NCBI GenBank assembly: GCA_002730675.1
Contig: PCAV01000087.1
Span: forward strand, 1-16,960
Origin: Rhodospirillaceae bacterium
GTDB taxonomy: Bacteria > Pseudomonadota > Alphaproteobacteria > Thalassobaculales > Thalassobaculaceae
Length of the DNA stretch: 16,960 bases
Direction of reading: 5' to 3'
Of the stretch, positions 6,841 through 15,878 are shown one piece after another. The notes beneath the pieces were generated by a model, which ran no database searches, had not been told where the DNA came from, and saw nothing but the letters and a program-made list of their open reading frames with translations. Numbering within the stretch: position 1 is the first letter of the stretch; the number at the start of each line of letters is the position of its first letter. The position numbers and the translations under genes are program-made.

Positions 6841-8426
6841 CCAAACTGTTCCCTTACCTTTAAAAATTGAATTTCAGGCCAGGTTTCCACCGCATTCTGT
6901 AAATGCCAGGCATTCCGAGCTAGAAAAACCGGTAGGTCGTCATGATCATAAGCTAGGTCTCCTGGGTTTTTATCGATAAAGCGCTTTAATTCCTGTGAGT
7001 TGTCACTATGTAGCCAGCGAGCAGTATCAAGTGGAGCTTTCTCAAAACTAACGGGAATATCGTACTCTGTTCGAATCCGGTCTGCTAAAACATCAAATTG
7101 TAGGGTCCCAACAACACCAACTATCCAATTAGAACCTATATTAGTGCGGAAAACTCTTGCCACCCCCTCCTCTGCCAACTGTGTAACAGCTTTTCCTAGA
7201 TGCTTTGCTCTGAGCGGATCCAACGGACGGACACGTTGTAAAATTTCAGGTGCAAAGCTAGGTATACCAGTAATTTTAATATCTTCGCCTTCTGTAAAAG
7301 TATCGCCGATCCTTAGATTGCCATGATTGGGGATACCTATTATGTCTCCTGGGAACGCTTCCTCAGCCAACTCACGTTCTTGAGCGAGAAACATAACGGC
7401 GTTGTGCACATTAACGGCTTTTCCACTTCGAGGGTGCTTTAGCTTCATTCCCCTTTTAAAATGGCCAGAACAAATCCTAGCAAAAGCAACTCTGTCCCTA
7501 TGCTTTGCATCCATATTTGCTTGTATTTTAAATACGAAACCAGAAACTTTTTTGTCGGAAGGTTCAATAAGCTTAGTTTCAGTTTTTTGTGATCTTGGAG
7601 CCGGTGCAAAGTCAGACACTCCTTGCAATAACTCCCGCACACCAAAGTTATTTATTGCGCTGCCAAAATAGACCGGCGTTAGATTACCTGCTAAATAGGC
7701 TTCATGATCGAATTTTGGACAAAGCTCTCTAACCATTTCTACTTGTTCTCTGAGTTCAGAAGCCTGTTGCTCTTCAAGCAATTCGTCCAGCCTGGGATCA
7801 CTTAATCCATTGCAAACCATACCAGCGTCAGGCTCCGATTCGCTGCCTCTTGTTACAAGCATAAGCCGGTCGTTGAAAAGATCATAGCAACCCTTGAATA
7901 GTTGTCCCATTCCTATAGGCCAACTTGCGGGCACAACATCGATTTGTAGCGTTTGCTCAATCTCGTCGAGCAGTACGAATGGATCTTGTGACTCTCGGTC
8001 CAGCTTGTTTATAAACGTTGTTATTGGCATATCGCGTAATCTGCAAACTTCGAACAACTTTCTGGTTTGTTGTTGAATACCCCGTGCAGCATCAATAACC
8101 ATGACCGCTGAGTCCACAGCAGTTAGGGTTCGATATGTATCTTCGGAAAAATCTTCGTGGCCGGGTGTATCAAGCAAATTAAAGGCGTTACCCTTGTACT
8201 CGTAACTCATCACCGAAGATGCTACAGAAATACCTCGTTCTCTCTCAACTTTTAGCCAGTCGGAATGAGCTCGACGCTGCTCGCCTCTGGCTTTTACCGC
8301 CCCAGCCATTTTTATAGCTCCACCAAAGACAAGAAACTTTTCTGTTAATGTTGTTTTTCCTGCGTCAGGGTGTGAGATAATTGCAAAAGTTCGTCGACGT
8401 GACACTTCACTATTTAAATCTGTCAT
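6837..8426 (-). CDS. prfC: Peptide chain release factor 3 (RF3)
   Basis: The 529-residue length equals that of E. coli RF3. It is the translational GTPase that removes RF1/RF2 from the ribosome after peptide release. GTPase motifs are intact: G1 SHPDAGKT at 18-25, switch I ERGISV at 63-68, G3 DTPGHE at 86-91 and G4 NKLD at 140-143. The segment RGEQRRAHSDWLKVERERGIS is typical of RF3 rather than EF-G or LepA, as is the C-terminal AYDHDDLPVFLARNAWHLQ. AAGGA (complement of 8433-8437) lies 6 nt before the ATG, and a good sigma-70-like promoter is found just upstream. It leads a two-gene unit with the FAD oxidoreductase at 5575-6840. Confidence 0.98.
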   Translation of the reverse strand: MTDLNSEVSRRRTFAIISHPDAGKTTLTEKFLVFGGAIKMAGAVKARGEQRRAHSDWLKVERERGISVASSVMSYEYKGNAFNLLDTPGHEDFSEDTYRTLTAVDSAVMVIDAARGIQQQTRKLFEVCRLRDMPITTFINKLDRESQDPFVLLDEIEQTLQIDVVPASWPIGMGQLFKGCYDLFNDRLMLVTRGSESEPDAGMVCNGLSDPRLDELLEEQQASELREQVEMVRELCPKFDHEAYLAGNLTPVYFGSAINNFGVRELLQGVSDFAPAPRSQKTETKLIEPSDKKVSGFVFKIQANMDAKHRDRVAFARICSGHFKRGMKLKHPRSGKAVNVHNAVMFLAQERELAEEAFPGDIIGIPNHGNLRIGDTFTEGEDIKITGIPSFAPEILQRVRPLDPLRAKHLGKAVTQLAEEGVARVFRTNIGSNWIVGVVGTLQFDVLADRIRTEYDIPVSFEKAPLDTARWLHSDNSQELKRFIDKNPGDLAYDHDDLPVFLARNAWHLQNAVETWPEIQFLKVREQFG

Positions 8427-8437
8427 AAATCATCCTT

Positions 8438-8480
8438 ATTTGGCATCAATATATAAACTTTTCGTTACTAAATGCCAAAT
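8438..8480. repeat. 9-bp perfect inverted repeat framing the prfC promoter
   Basis: ATTTGGCAT at 8438-8446 and ATGCCAAAT at 8472-8480 are perfect inverted copies separated by 25 bases; the match does not extend further. One arm contains the prfC -35 box and the other covers the expected start site, just upstream of the Shine-Dalgarno. It could be a two-site operator, or chance reinforced by the TTGGCA -35. The 25-base loop makes an RNA hairpin less likely, since the far arm would lie upstream of the transcript. Confidence 0.45.
8448..8478 (-). promoter_or_regulatory. Probable sigma-70 promoter of prfC
   Basis: Read on the minus strand, TTGGCA (8478-8473) matches the -35 consensus at 5 of 6 bases. 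It is followed after exactly 17 bases by TATATA (8455-8450), which continues as TATATT. Transcription would begin near 8443, giving a leader of under 20 nt that carries the prfC AAGGA. This is the most convincing promoter in the window, though it is judged by motif and spacing only. Confidence 0.55.
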
Positions 8481-8562
8481 GTGTGAGGGAAAATTTTTGT
8501 GGGTATAGCACTTTCAGCAACCTCTGTATAAACTCATACGTAAAACTTTTTAGGCTCATCTT

Positions 8563-9570
8563 TTGTTGCGTTCAGGAAAAAATAACTTAATTACTGATAT
8601 CTCAGGTATTTTTGTTGGAAATTCATATGATGAAGAATTGCGTTCAGGTGTTACCGTTATCATGCCTGATTGTAGCTGCGTAGCGTCAATAGATATTAGA
8701 GGTGGCGGCACTGGAACAAGAGATACGGAGCTTCTCTCACCTGATGGAACGATAGAAAGAGTGGACGGGATTGTGTTGGCTGGCGGCTCAGCGTTTGGTT
8801 TGGATGCGGCAGGAGGAGTGATGCACCATCTTCAGAAAACAGGTAAAGGCCTACCAATTAAAGGTATAAAGGTTCCAATTGTTCCACAAGCAATACTTTT
8901 TGATTTATTGAACGGCGGCAATAAAGATTGGGCCGCACAGCCGCCCTACTGGCAATTGGGATATGAAGCCGCTTCGAACCCAAAAAAGAACTTTAAACTT
9001 GGCAATACCGGCGCCGGATACGGTGCTATAGCGGGTAATATTAAGGGTGGACTTGGCAGTGCTTCGATTTATGTTCCTGAGCTAGATATCACGGTCGGGG
9101 CTATAGCGGCAGTAAATTCAGCAGGTTCCGTATTAATACCCGGCACCAAGGCTTTCTATGCATGGGACATGGAACTGGAAAACGAATTTGGTGGCATACT
9201 GCCGCCAGAAAATTTTGATAAGGCAATTATTGCAGTTCCCAAACATAGCTCACTCCATGAAAACACAACACTAGCTGTTGTCGCCACCGATGCTAATTTA
9301 ACAAAGTCTGAGACCCGCCGGTTGGCTATGATCTCCCAAAACGGTCTAAGCCGTGCCATTCGCCCTTCTAGCACGCCTTTAGATGGAGACATCGTCTTTG
9401 CTATATCGACCGGAGAAAAAAATATAGACGATAAAGTAACAAAGATTGGTACACTTGGAGCTCATGCTGCCAATTGTTTGGGGCGATCGGTTGCTCGTGC
9501 TGTCTACGAAGCAGAAACGCTAGGCAAAATATCAAGTTACCGAGATCTTCAAGATAATGACGAGAACTAG
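8563..9570 (+). CDS. P1 family peptidase (DmpA/Peptidase_S58 fold, N-terminal nucleophile)
   Basis: The 335-residue protein starts LRSGKNNLITDISGIFVG and continues RSGVTVIMPD and ASIDIRGGGTGTRDTELL, the conserved opening of P1-family aminopeptidase/esterases. The motif DGIVLAGGSAFGLDAAGGV (68-86) and GNTGAGYGAIAGNIKGGLG (147-165) follow. These enzymes self-cleave to expose a Ser or Thr nucleophile. By comparison with DmpA and ThnT the junction here is probably N234-T235 in HENTTLAVVATDA, with N185 in AVNSAG as a candidate oxyanion residue. There is no signal peptide. The start is a TTG at 8563 (or the next TTG, 8566), since an in-frame stop lies at 8551 and TAGG at 8551-8554 is well placed. 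Natural substrates (small N-terminal amides, beta-amino acid peptides) are unknown. It diverges from prfC. Confidence 0.88.
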   Translation: MLRSGKNNLITDISGIFVGNSYDEELRSGVTVIMPDCSCVASIDIRGGGTGTRDTELLSPDGTIERVDGIVLAGGSAFGLDAAGGVMHHLQKTGKGLPIKGIKVPIVPQAILFDLLNGGNKDWAAQPPYWQLGYEAASNPKKNFKLGNTGAGYGAIAGNIKGGLGSASIYVPELDITVGAIAAVNSAGSVLIPGTKAFYAWDMELENEFGGILPPENFDKAIIAVPKHSSLHENTTLAVVATDANLTKSETRRLAMISQNGLSRAIRPSSTPLDGDIVFAISTGEKNIDDKVTKIGTLGAHAANCLGRSVARAVYEAETLGKISSYRDLQDNDEN

Positions 9571-9585
9571 TAATAAGTTTTTGGA

Positions 9586-11208
9586 TTAAAGATTTGAGGC
9601 GCGATCGCGTAAAACAAATTTCTGAATTTTACCTGTTGACGTCTTTGGAAGGTCACAAAAGACTACGGTTTTTGGGATCTTATAACTTGCTAGGTTTTCC
9701 CTGCACCAACTTACCACTTCATTCTCGGTCAATCCAATTTGCCCTGGTGCTACTGTTATAAACGCGCAGGGCGTTTCACCCCACTTTTCATCTGGCCTCG
9801 CCACAACAGCCGCTTCCATTATTTTAGGGTGTTTGTATAAAGCTTCTTCGACTTCTAATGACGAAATATTTTCTCCCCCCGAAATAATTATGTCTTTGGA
9901 TCTGTCTTTGACTTCCGCATAACCGTCAGGATGCATTACAGCCAGATCACCGCTGTGAAACCAACCATGTTTAAATGCCTCTTCAGAAGCGGACGGATTC
10001 TTCAAATATCCCTTCATAACCGTATTACCCCGGATCCAAATTTCCCCAATTGTAGTTGCGTCTGCGGGAACATCCTGAAGAGTGTCCGGATTTACTACTC
10101 GAAACCCTTCCAAAGTTGGATAACCTACACCCTGTCTTGCCATCCTTGTGGCTTTTAATTCTAACTCCAGATCGTCCCATTCTGGGGGCCAAGCACATAT
10201 ACCGGAAGGACCATAGGTTTCGGTAAGCCCATAAAGGTGAAGTACTTTAAAACCTAGCTTTTCCATCGACGCTATCACTGCACTCGGAGGTGCTGCACCG
10301 CCAGTAGCAATTTGGACTAGATGTCCAAATTCTTTTTTAACCTCGTTAGGCGCATGCACGAGCATATTCAAAACTATAGGTGCACCGCACATATGGCTCA
10401 CCTTGTGCTGATCGATAAGTTCAAATATCAAAACTGGATCAACGGATCTTAAGCAAACGTGCGTGCCGCCCACAGCTGTGACCGCCCATGTAAACGTCCA
10501 CCCGTTGCAATGAAACATTGGCAAAGTCCACAAATAACATGAAGAGGAATCTAGGCCGAACGCGATTGCATTCCCCATAGCATTTAAAAATGCCCCGCGA
10601 TGATGAAAAACAACACCTTTAGGATTACCCGTAGTACCAGAGGTGTAGTTTAAAGCCATCGAGTCCCATTCATCGTTAACTTGTGGCCATTCATAATTAG
10701 GGTCTCCCTCTGCCAAGAATTCTTCGTAGTCTTTATCTCCCAATAACCTCAGCCCAGGCACCAAAGCATCATCTATACCAATCAAAACTGGAGGCGCTTT
10801 CATCATTGCAACGGCTTGCTCTATTACCTCGGAAAACTCCTTGTCTACGAAGAGAATTTTGGCTCCACCATGTTCCAAGATAAAGGCTATCGCTGCGGGG
10901 TCTAATCTATAATTTAAAGCGTTTAATACTGCCCCTGCCATCACAACGCCGTAATGTGCTTCCAGCATAGCAGGTGTATTGGGTGCGATAATGGCAATGA
11001 CATCCCCTTTTTGAATTCCCCTTCTATCCAAAGCCGAGGCCATTTGCCTGCATCTACGATTAAACTCTAGGTATGTACGCCTAATATCTCCATGTATAAT
11101 CGCAACCTTTTGAGGCCATGTCGTGGCCGCCCTATCTAGGAAGTCTACAGGAGTTAAAGGCGCATAATTTGCTCGGTTGGCGCTTAAGCCATTTTCATAT
11201 ATCGTCAT
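9586..11208 (-). CDS. AMP-dependent acyl-CoA synthetase/ligase
   Basis: The 540-residue adenylate-forming enzyme would activate a carboxylic acid to acyl-AMP and then acyl-CoA. Core motifs in order: P-loop-like YTSGTTGNPKG (188-198), aromatic-loop region PMFHCNGW (230-237), YGLTETYGPS (326-335), HSGDLA (418-423), hinge DRSKDIIISGGENIS (435-449) and the adenylation lysine K527 in PKTSTGK. The N-terminal NRANYAPLTPVDFLDRAA and the GICAWPPEWD and ARQGVGYP segments resemble the AAE1/BZO1-type subfamily and its bacterial relatives, which use short- or medium-chain or aromatic acids, rather than FadD. The substrate is not determinable. Only a weak GAAAAG lies before the ATG. It converges on the peptidase gene with a 15-bp gap. 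Confidence 0.9.
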   Translation of the reverse strand: MTIYENGLSANRANYAPLTPVDFLDRAATTWPQKVAIIHGDIRRTYLEFNRRCRQMASALDRRGIQKGDVIAIIAPNTPAMLEAHYGVVMAGAVLNALNYRLDPAAIAFILEHGGAKILFVDKEFSEVIEQAVAMMKAPPVLIGIDDALVPGLRLLGDKDYEEFLAEGDPNYEWPQVNDEWDSMALNYTSGTTGNPKGVVFHHRGAFLNAMGNAIAFGLDSSSCYLWTLPMFHCNGWTFTWAVTAVGGTHVCLRSVDPVLIFELIDQHKVSHMCGAPIVLNMLVHAPNEVKKEFGHLVQIATGGAAPPSAVIASMEKLGFKVLHLYGLTETYGPSGICAWPPEWDDLELELKATRMARQGVGYPTLEGFRVVNPDTLQDVPADATTIGEIWIRGNTVMKGYLKNPSASEEAFKHGWFHSGDLAVMHPDGYAEVKDRSKDIIISGGENISSLEVEEALYKHPKIMEAAVVARPDEKWGETPCAFITVAPGQIGLTENEVVSWCRENLASYKIPKTVVFCDLPKTSTGKIQKFVLRDRASNL

Positions 11209-11298
11209 TTATATTCTTTTCGCCAAACTAGATATTTGTGATGAACTAGAGCACTATAGCTTCTTTGTGATTTTAAGACTTATTCAGATTGAAACGCA

Positions 11299-11934
11299 AT
11301 GATCCAAATTGATTTATTTTCTGATATCATTTGCCCATGGTGCTATATAGGTCGATCGCGTTTAAAACGAGCACTAGAAACCCGAAAAGACTTGAAAATA
11401 AAAATTAATTGGCGAGCATTCCAACTAAACCCTGAAATGCCACCGGGAGGTATACCAAGACAGCAGTATTTAGCCCTTAAGTTTGGTAATATGGAAAGAG
11501 CAGATTCCATATACTCAAACATACAAAAGGCGGGAGAGCTAGAGGGCTTAATATTTAATTTTGATAAGATTTCTCATACTCCAAATACAGTGTTAGCTCA
11601 TCGTTTTATCGACTGGTCAAAAAAGTTAAAAAAATCGGAAAACGCTGTCCAAAATTTATTCATTGCGTATTTTGTTGAAGGACGTAACGTTGGATTACTT
11701 GAAACACTGAGAGAGATTGCATTTGATTTAGAAATGGATACCGACGAATTTGATTATTACTTTGAAAATGACGAAGGTTTAAGTCAAGTCAAGGCGGACA
11801 CCAGGTTTGCGATCGGGAATGGTATCACTGGTGTTCCGTATTTTATTTTTAACAAACAATTTGCTATTACTGGAGCACAGGAACCAGAAGCTTTTCTACC
11901 TTTGCTTGATCTAGGAGCGAAACAGGGTATTTAG
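11299..11934 (+). CDS. DsbA family oxidoreductase, FrnE-like
   Basis: The 211-residue protein opens IQIDLFSDIICPWCYIGRSRL, giving the redox motif C12-P-W-C15 and the FrnE/2-hydroxychromene-isomerase-like subgroup signature. The cis-proline loop is GVPYFIF (178-184). The inserted helical region carries SHTPNTVLAHRFIDWSKK (92-109), another FrnE hallmark. There is no signal peptide or membrane segment, so it should act in the cytosol, probably as a disulfide oxidoreductase or isomerase; partners are unknown. No Shine-Dalgarno is evident before the ATG (GATTGAAACGCA), but the start matches the family exactly. It diverges from the acyl-CoA synthetase (90 bp) and converges on mfd (14 bp). Confidence 0.92.
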   Translation: MIQIDLFSDIICPWCYIGRSRLKRALETRKDLKIKINWRAFQLNPEMPPGGIPRQQYLALKFGNMERADSIYSNIQKAGELEGLIFNFDKISHTPNTVLAHRFIDWSKKLKKSENAVQNLFIAYFVEGRNVGLLETLREIAFDLEMDTDEFDYYFENDEGLSQVKADTRFAIGNGITGVPYFIFNKQFAITGAQEPEAFLPLLDLGAKQGI

Positions 11935-11948
11935 AAGCCTTTCTAAAA

Positions 11949-14900
11949 TCAAGCTGCAATAGCCGCCAACTCCCGCATTATTCGCGTTAAGCCGTTAACT
12001 CTATCCGACGACTTCTGCCAATTTCGTTTATAAACCAACTTATGATCTGTGCGAATATGAGCAGTATTTTTTTCTTTTTCCAAGAGATTTAGCAAACCTT
12101 CAAGATTCTTTACACTATCGTTCCTAAACGCAATTACAGCACCCTTCGGTCCTGCATCAATTTTCTCAACATTTGCCGATCGACATAAATTTTTTAGAAA
12201 GATAACTTGAAACAAATTATTTACTTCGGCGGGCAAGCGCCCAAATCGATCAGAAAGTTCAGCAGCGAAAGAGTCTATTTCATCAGTGCCCTGCAGATCC
12301 GCTATCCGTCGGTAAATACTCAGCCTAACATTTAAATCCGGGATAAAACTGTCGGGTATTAATACAGGATTACCTATCGATATTTGCGGCGTCCACTCAT
12401 TATCTGATTTCTCATCCGTCTTTTCTTTATCGCGCGCTGCTATTACGGCTTCTTTAAGCATATGCTGGTATAATTCTATACCCACTTCCCTGACCTGTCC
12501 TGACTGTTCTTCACCCAATAGATTACCAGCACCTCTAATATCCATATCATGACTGGCAAGACTGAAGCCCGCCCCCAAACTGTCGAGCGTTTGCATAACT
12601 CCCAGTCGCTTTTTCGCATTTGGGGTAAGCTGTTTAGTTGGATGGGTAGTTAAATAAGCATACGCTCTTGTCTTGGATCGCCCAACACGGCCTCTTAACT
12701 GATACAATTGCGCCAAGCCAAACTTGTCTGAATTATGTATGATAATTGTGTTTGCGTTGGGAATGTCTAAACCCGACTCTATAATGTGTGTACTCAGCAA
12801 AACATCATATGATCCATCGCAGAAAGCAGCCATTATATCTTCAAGATCCGAAGGCACCATTCTTCCGTGAGCCGAAGCTATTTTTAGATCCGGGATTAGT
12901 TTGATCAAGCGATCGTATACCCTTGAGAGATCCTCTATCCTCGGGCAAACATAAAACACCTGGCCACCACGATGCCGCTCCCTTTGAATAGCTTCTCTGA
13001 TTACCAGCCCATCATAAGGCATTATGAATGTTCTAATCGCCAAGCGATCGACCGGTGGCGAGGCTATTAGGGATAGATCTCTTACTCCCGACATAGCTAA
13101 TTGCAAGGTTCTTGGTATTGGAGTGGCTGTCAGCGTTAAAACATGAATATCGCCTCTAATTTGTTTCAACTTCTCTTTTTGTGCCACACCAAAATGTTGC
13201 TCTTCGTCGATGATCAGTAATCCTAAATTACTAAATTCAATCGACTTTCCAAGCAAAGCATGTGTCCCAATTACAATATTACACTCGCCACTATTCATCT
13301 CTGACTTTACTGCTGAGAGTTCTTGGGACGTGAGCAACCTCGATAGTTGCCGTACTTTAATGGGAGTGCCTGAGAAACGCTCTGAGAACAATTGATAATG
13401 TTGCCGACACAAAAGTGTTGTGGGCACAACTATAGCAACTTGCAATCCCTGAGAAGCTGCGACCATCGCAGCTCGCAGGGCAACCTCTGTTTTACCAAAG
13501 CCGACGTCTCCACAAATTAACCTGTCCATGGGACGGCCTCTTGCAAGATCCTGCAACGTATCGGAGATTGATTTTAATTGATCTTCTGTCTCATTATATT
13601 TAAATCGTGAGCAGAATGCCTCGTAACTTAGGCCGGGAACCTCAATTTTTTCCGTTATCTGAAGTTCCCTCTCGGCTGCCGTCTTGATTAATTGATCGGC
13701 CATGTCTTTCAAACGTTTTTTTACTCTAGCTTTTCGTGATTGCCAGGCTACACCTCCCAGTTTATCTACCACTGCCCCTGAGTCTTCTGAACCGTATCGC
13801 GTTAAAACATCAATATTCTCGACAGGAAGAAACAATTTATCGCCGCCGTTGTATTCAATAGTTAGACAATCATGCGGTGCTCCGCCTATTTCGAGGGTTT
13901 CTAATTTCTTAAATTGCCCAATCCCATGCTCTAAATGAACGACAAAATCTCCATCTGAGAGTGCGGACACTTCGCGCAAAAAATCTTCGCCTCTTTTCTT
14001 TCTCCGCTTTGACGGCCGAGCCAATCGTTCACCTAATATATCCGGTTCCGATACAAATAGAACATCTGGACTATCAAATCCTTTATCAATCGGAAGAATT
14101 GCTATCCCGATTTTATCCATAGAAAGCGATGACATTTCGTTATAATTACGCACAGTTTCAATCATGAGTTCAGACTGTTCTAGCAATATCTTTTCAATAC
14201 GCTCAGCCGACCCGTGTGAAAAAGCACAAATCAGAACTTTTTTTCCATTTGCCTGTGTCTTTTGAATTTTCTTAATTAACTCATCGTACACATTACTAAC
14301 TTGTCGTTGCCGTATTTCTGTAAGATCAATCCCAGGAGCGATATTTGAATCAATTAAAATGTTATTGCTATCTGATGGTAAAATAAGATTAAGTGGATGG
14401 AACTGGATAACGTTAAATTTCTCGTGTTTTTTTGACCATTCCTCGGGCGTGATATAGAGGGAATTGGGCGTTAACGGCCTATAAATAGCCATGTCGTCAA
14501 CCGCTGTTGACTTAGCCAACGAGCTACGAGCCTCAAAATATTCGTTTATCAACTCAAATCTTGTTTGAGCCACTGCTTCCACTTCACTATCAAGTGATAC
14601 AAAATTCGATTTCGCATACACTTCTAGTGTATCTAATCTATTGTAAAAAAATGGAAGCCAATGTTCCATACCAACATAATACCTTCCTTCAGCGATTGTC
14701 TGGTATATTTGATCATTGGATGCTTTAGCGCCAAAGGCTTCTCTGTAGGAGCTTTTAAATCGATTTATGCTTTCTGAGTTCAAAATGATTTCTGCAACAG
14801 GACTGAGCTTTGCAGCTTCTATACTGTCTATTGATCTTTGGGTTATAGGATCAAAACGTTTTACACTTTCTAACTCATCTCCAAAAAAGTCGAGCCGCAA

Positions 14901-15413
14901 CGGTTCGTCGCGCCCAGCAGGGTAGATATCGATTATTCCGCCCCTTACAGCAAATTCTCCTGCTTCCCTGACCGTATCAGTGCGGAAATATCCACCGTTA
15001 TCTAAAGTAAGTAAAAGTTCCGATAACGGATAGCTTTTGTTTAGTTTTAAATTTACCGACATGCCTTTAAAAAAACTTAATGGAGGCAGTCTTTGCAGGT
15101 ATGCATTAACTGTTATTAAGATTAGACAAGTATGATTCACGTCCAGTTCTGATATTCTGCTCAAAGCAAAACACCTCTGGCTGGTAATCCCAGAGTTTGG
15201 TGAGACACGATCATACGGCAAACAATCCCAAGCAGGAATTTTCAATATCTCCAGATCTGGTGCAAAGAACCTAACATAGCTTTCAAGATCATCCATTCTT
15301 GCATCATCGCGGCATATATGAATGATCCGATTATGCTTTTCCACCAACTCGGAAAGTAGTTTTCCATCCCAGCCAGAAACGGCATTCGATATACCTGTAA
15401 TCTTAGTGGCCAT
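11949..15413 (-). CDS. mfd: Transcription-repair coupling factor Mfd
   Basis: The 1154-residue protein matches the family length (E. coli 1148). Mfd pushes stalled RNA polymerase off lesions with ATP-driven DNA translocation and recruits UvrA. Domains in order: UvrB-like N-terminal region (about 1-340; SGITSQR near 74, [10 protein letters not shown] near 157), RNA polymerase-interacting domain (about 485-550; [13 protein letters not shown] and [16 protein letters not shown]) and RecG-like motor (about 600-950). Motor motifs are Walker A GDVGFGKT at 635-642, DEEQ at 736-739 and [16 protein letters not shown] near 761-776. A later [14 protein letters not shown] matches motif VI. The C-terminal TRCF domain ([16 protein letters not shown]) is complete. 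The ATG shares one base with the sdhE stop (TAATG), implying coupling. No motif is missing. Confidence 0.98.
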   Translation of the reverse strand: MATKITGISNAVSGWDGKLLSELVEKHNRIIHICRDDARMDDLESYVRFFAPDLEILKIPAWDCLPYDRVSPNSGITSQRCFALSRISELDVNHTCLILITVNAYLQRLPPLSFFKGMSVNLKLNKSYPLSELLLTLDNGGYFRTDTVREAGEFAVRGGIIDIYPAGRDEPLRLDFFGDELESVKRFDPITQRSIDSIEAAKLSPVAEIILNSESINRFKSSYREAFGAKASNDQIYQTIAEGRYYVGMEHWLPFFYNRLDTLEVYAKSNFVSLDSEVEAVAQTRFELINEYFEARSSLAKSTAVDDMAIYRPLTPNSLYITPEEWSKKHEKFNVIQFHPLNLILPSDSNNILIDSNIAPGIDLTEIRQRQVSNVYDELIKKIQKTQANGKKVLICAFSHGSAERIEKILLEQSELMIETVRNYNEMSSLSMDKIGIAILPIDKGFDSPDVLFVSEPDILGERLARPSKRRKKRGEDFLREVSALSDGDFVVHLEHGIGQFKKLETLEIGGAPHDCLTIEYNGGDKLFLPVENIDVLTRYGSEDSGAVVDKLGGVAWQSRKARVKKRLKDMADQLIKTAAERELQITEKIEVPGLSYEAFCSRFKYNETEDQLKSISDTLQDLARGRPMDRLICGDVGFGKTEVALRAAMVAASQGLQVAIVVPTTLLCRQHYQLFSERFSGTPIKVRQLSRLLTSQELSAVKSEMNSGECNIVIGTHALLGKSIEFSNLGLLIIDEEQHFGVAQKEKLKQIRGDIHVLTLTATPIPRTLQLAMSGVRDLSLIASPPVDRLAIRTFIMPYDGLVIREAIQRERHRGGQVFYVCPRIEDLSRVYDRLIKLIPDLKIASAHGRMVPSDLEDIMAAFCDGSYDVLLSTHIIESGLDIPNANTIIIHNSDKFGLAQLYQLRGRVGRSKTRAYAYLTTHPTKQLTPNAKKRLGVMQTLDSLGAGFSLASHDMDIRGAGNLLGEEQSGQVREVGIELYQHMLKEAVIAARDKEKTDEKSDNEWTPQISIGNPVLIPDSFIPDLNVRLSIYRRIADLQGTDEIDSFAAELSDRFGRLPAEVNNLFQVIFLKNLCRSANVEKIDAGPKGAVIAFRNDSVKNLEGLLNLLEKEKNTAHIRTDHKLVYKRNWQKSSDRVNGLTRIMRELAAIAA

Positions 15414-15688
15414 TATTTTTCATTAAGATATTCGGATAGATTAAATTCTTTTATTAACTCTAATACGCTAGTTTGGAAAGTAGTTGGGGCAACCTCCATG
15501 CCGGTTATCCATTTATAGAGTCTTGGATCCTCAATTTTTAATAGTTCTTCATAATCGTCCAATTGTTCCAATTCTAATGTGTCTAAATACTTTTCGGCAA
15601 AGTTGCCTAGAATTAGATCGGTTTCCTTTGTGCCAGTATAAAAGCTTCTATACTTTAGCCGTTTTATACGATCAATCTGCTCAATCAT
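15413..15688 (-). CDS. sdhE: FAD assembly factor SdhE (succinate dehydrogenase assembly factor 2)
   Basis: From ATG 15688 the protein has 91 residues, typical for this small five-helix family that promotes covalent FAD attachment to SdhA. IDRIKRLKYRSFYTGTKETDLILGNFAE at the N-terminus and DYEELLKIEDPRLYKWITG in the middle follow the family pattern closely. The signature RGxxE appears as TGTKE (18-22): Gly and Glu are kept, but the leading Arg is Thr. A TTG at 15748 would add 20 residues with no family counterpart; ATG 15688 has AAAGG 7 nt upstream and is preferred. The gene overlaps mfd by one base and probably shares its transcript. The family call is strong despite the motif change. Confidence 0.92.
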   Translation of the reverse strand: MIEQIDRIKRLKYRSFYTGTKETDLILGNFAEKYLDTLELEQLDDYEELLKIEDPRLYKWITGMEVAPTTFQTSVLELIKEFNLSEYLNEK

Positions 15689-15878
15689 CTTTTTACCTTT
15701 TACATTTAAATTTTGCGCGCCTCCGAGAGAGAAGCTGGCAACAACCAAAGCAGCATTTCTATAGCAAAATCACAAAATACAAGAGCTATCACTAGCGTCG
15801 CTTCTAAAAAATACTTAATATATTATTCATTATCATGAAGCCAATCTTGAATTCTTTGTTTTATTAAAAAAAATAAAA
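15689..15878. other. Divergent intergenic region sdhE / recG
   Basis: At 190 bp this is the longest non-coding stretch in the window. On the minus strand a TATAGA (15763-15758) could serve as a -10 for sdhE-mfd, but no -35 is convincing. The recG side is very AT-rich (TTAATATATTATTC near 15815-15830, then an A-tract at 15866-15878). No hairpin, RNA gene or operator is evident. Confidence 0.4.
15696..15700 (-). promoter_or_regulatory. Ribosome binding site that fixes the sdhE start
   Basis: AAAGG on the minus strand ends 7 nt before ATG 15688. It supports this start over the upstream in-frame TTG at 15748 and trims the protein to the usual SdhE size. Confidence 0.55.

Noticed and set aside
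9600..9609. Palindrome CGCGATCGCG as a regulatory or methylation element
   Set aside because: It sits inside the 3' coding end of the acyl-CoA synthetase, is a single copy that I noticed, and has no supporting context.
15689..15748. Longer SdhE from TTG 15748
   Set aside because: The added 20 residues are not family-like, and AAAGG precedes ATG 15688 at good spacing.
15484..15795. A 103-codon plus-strand frame across sdhE
   Set aside because: It is antisense to sdhE, has no domain-like pattern and does not fit the recG frame.
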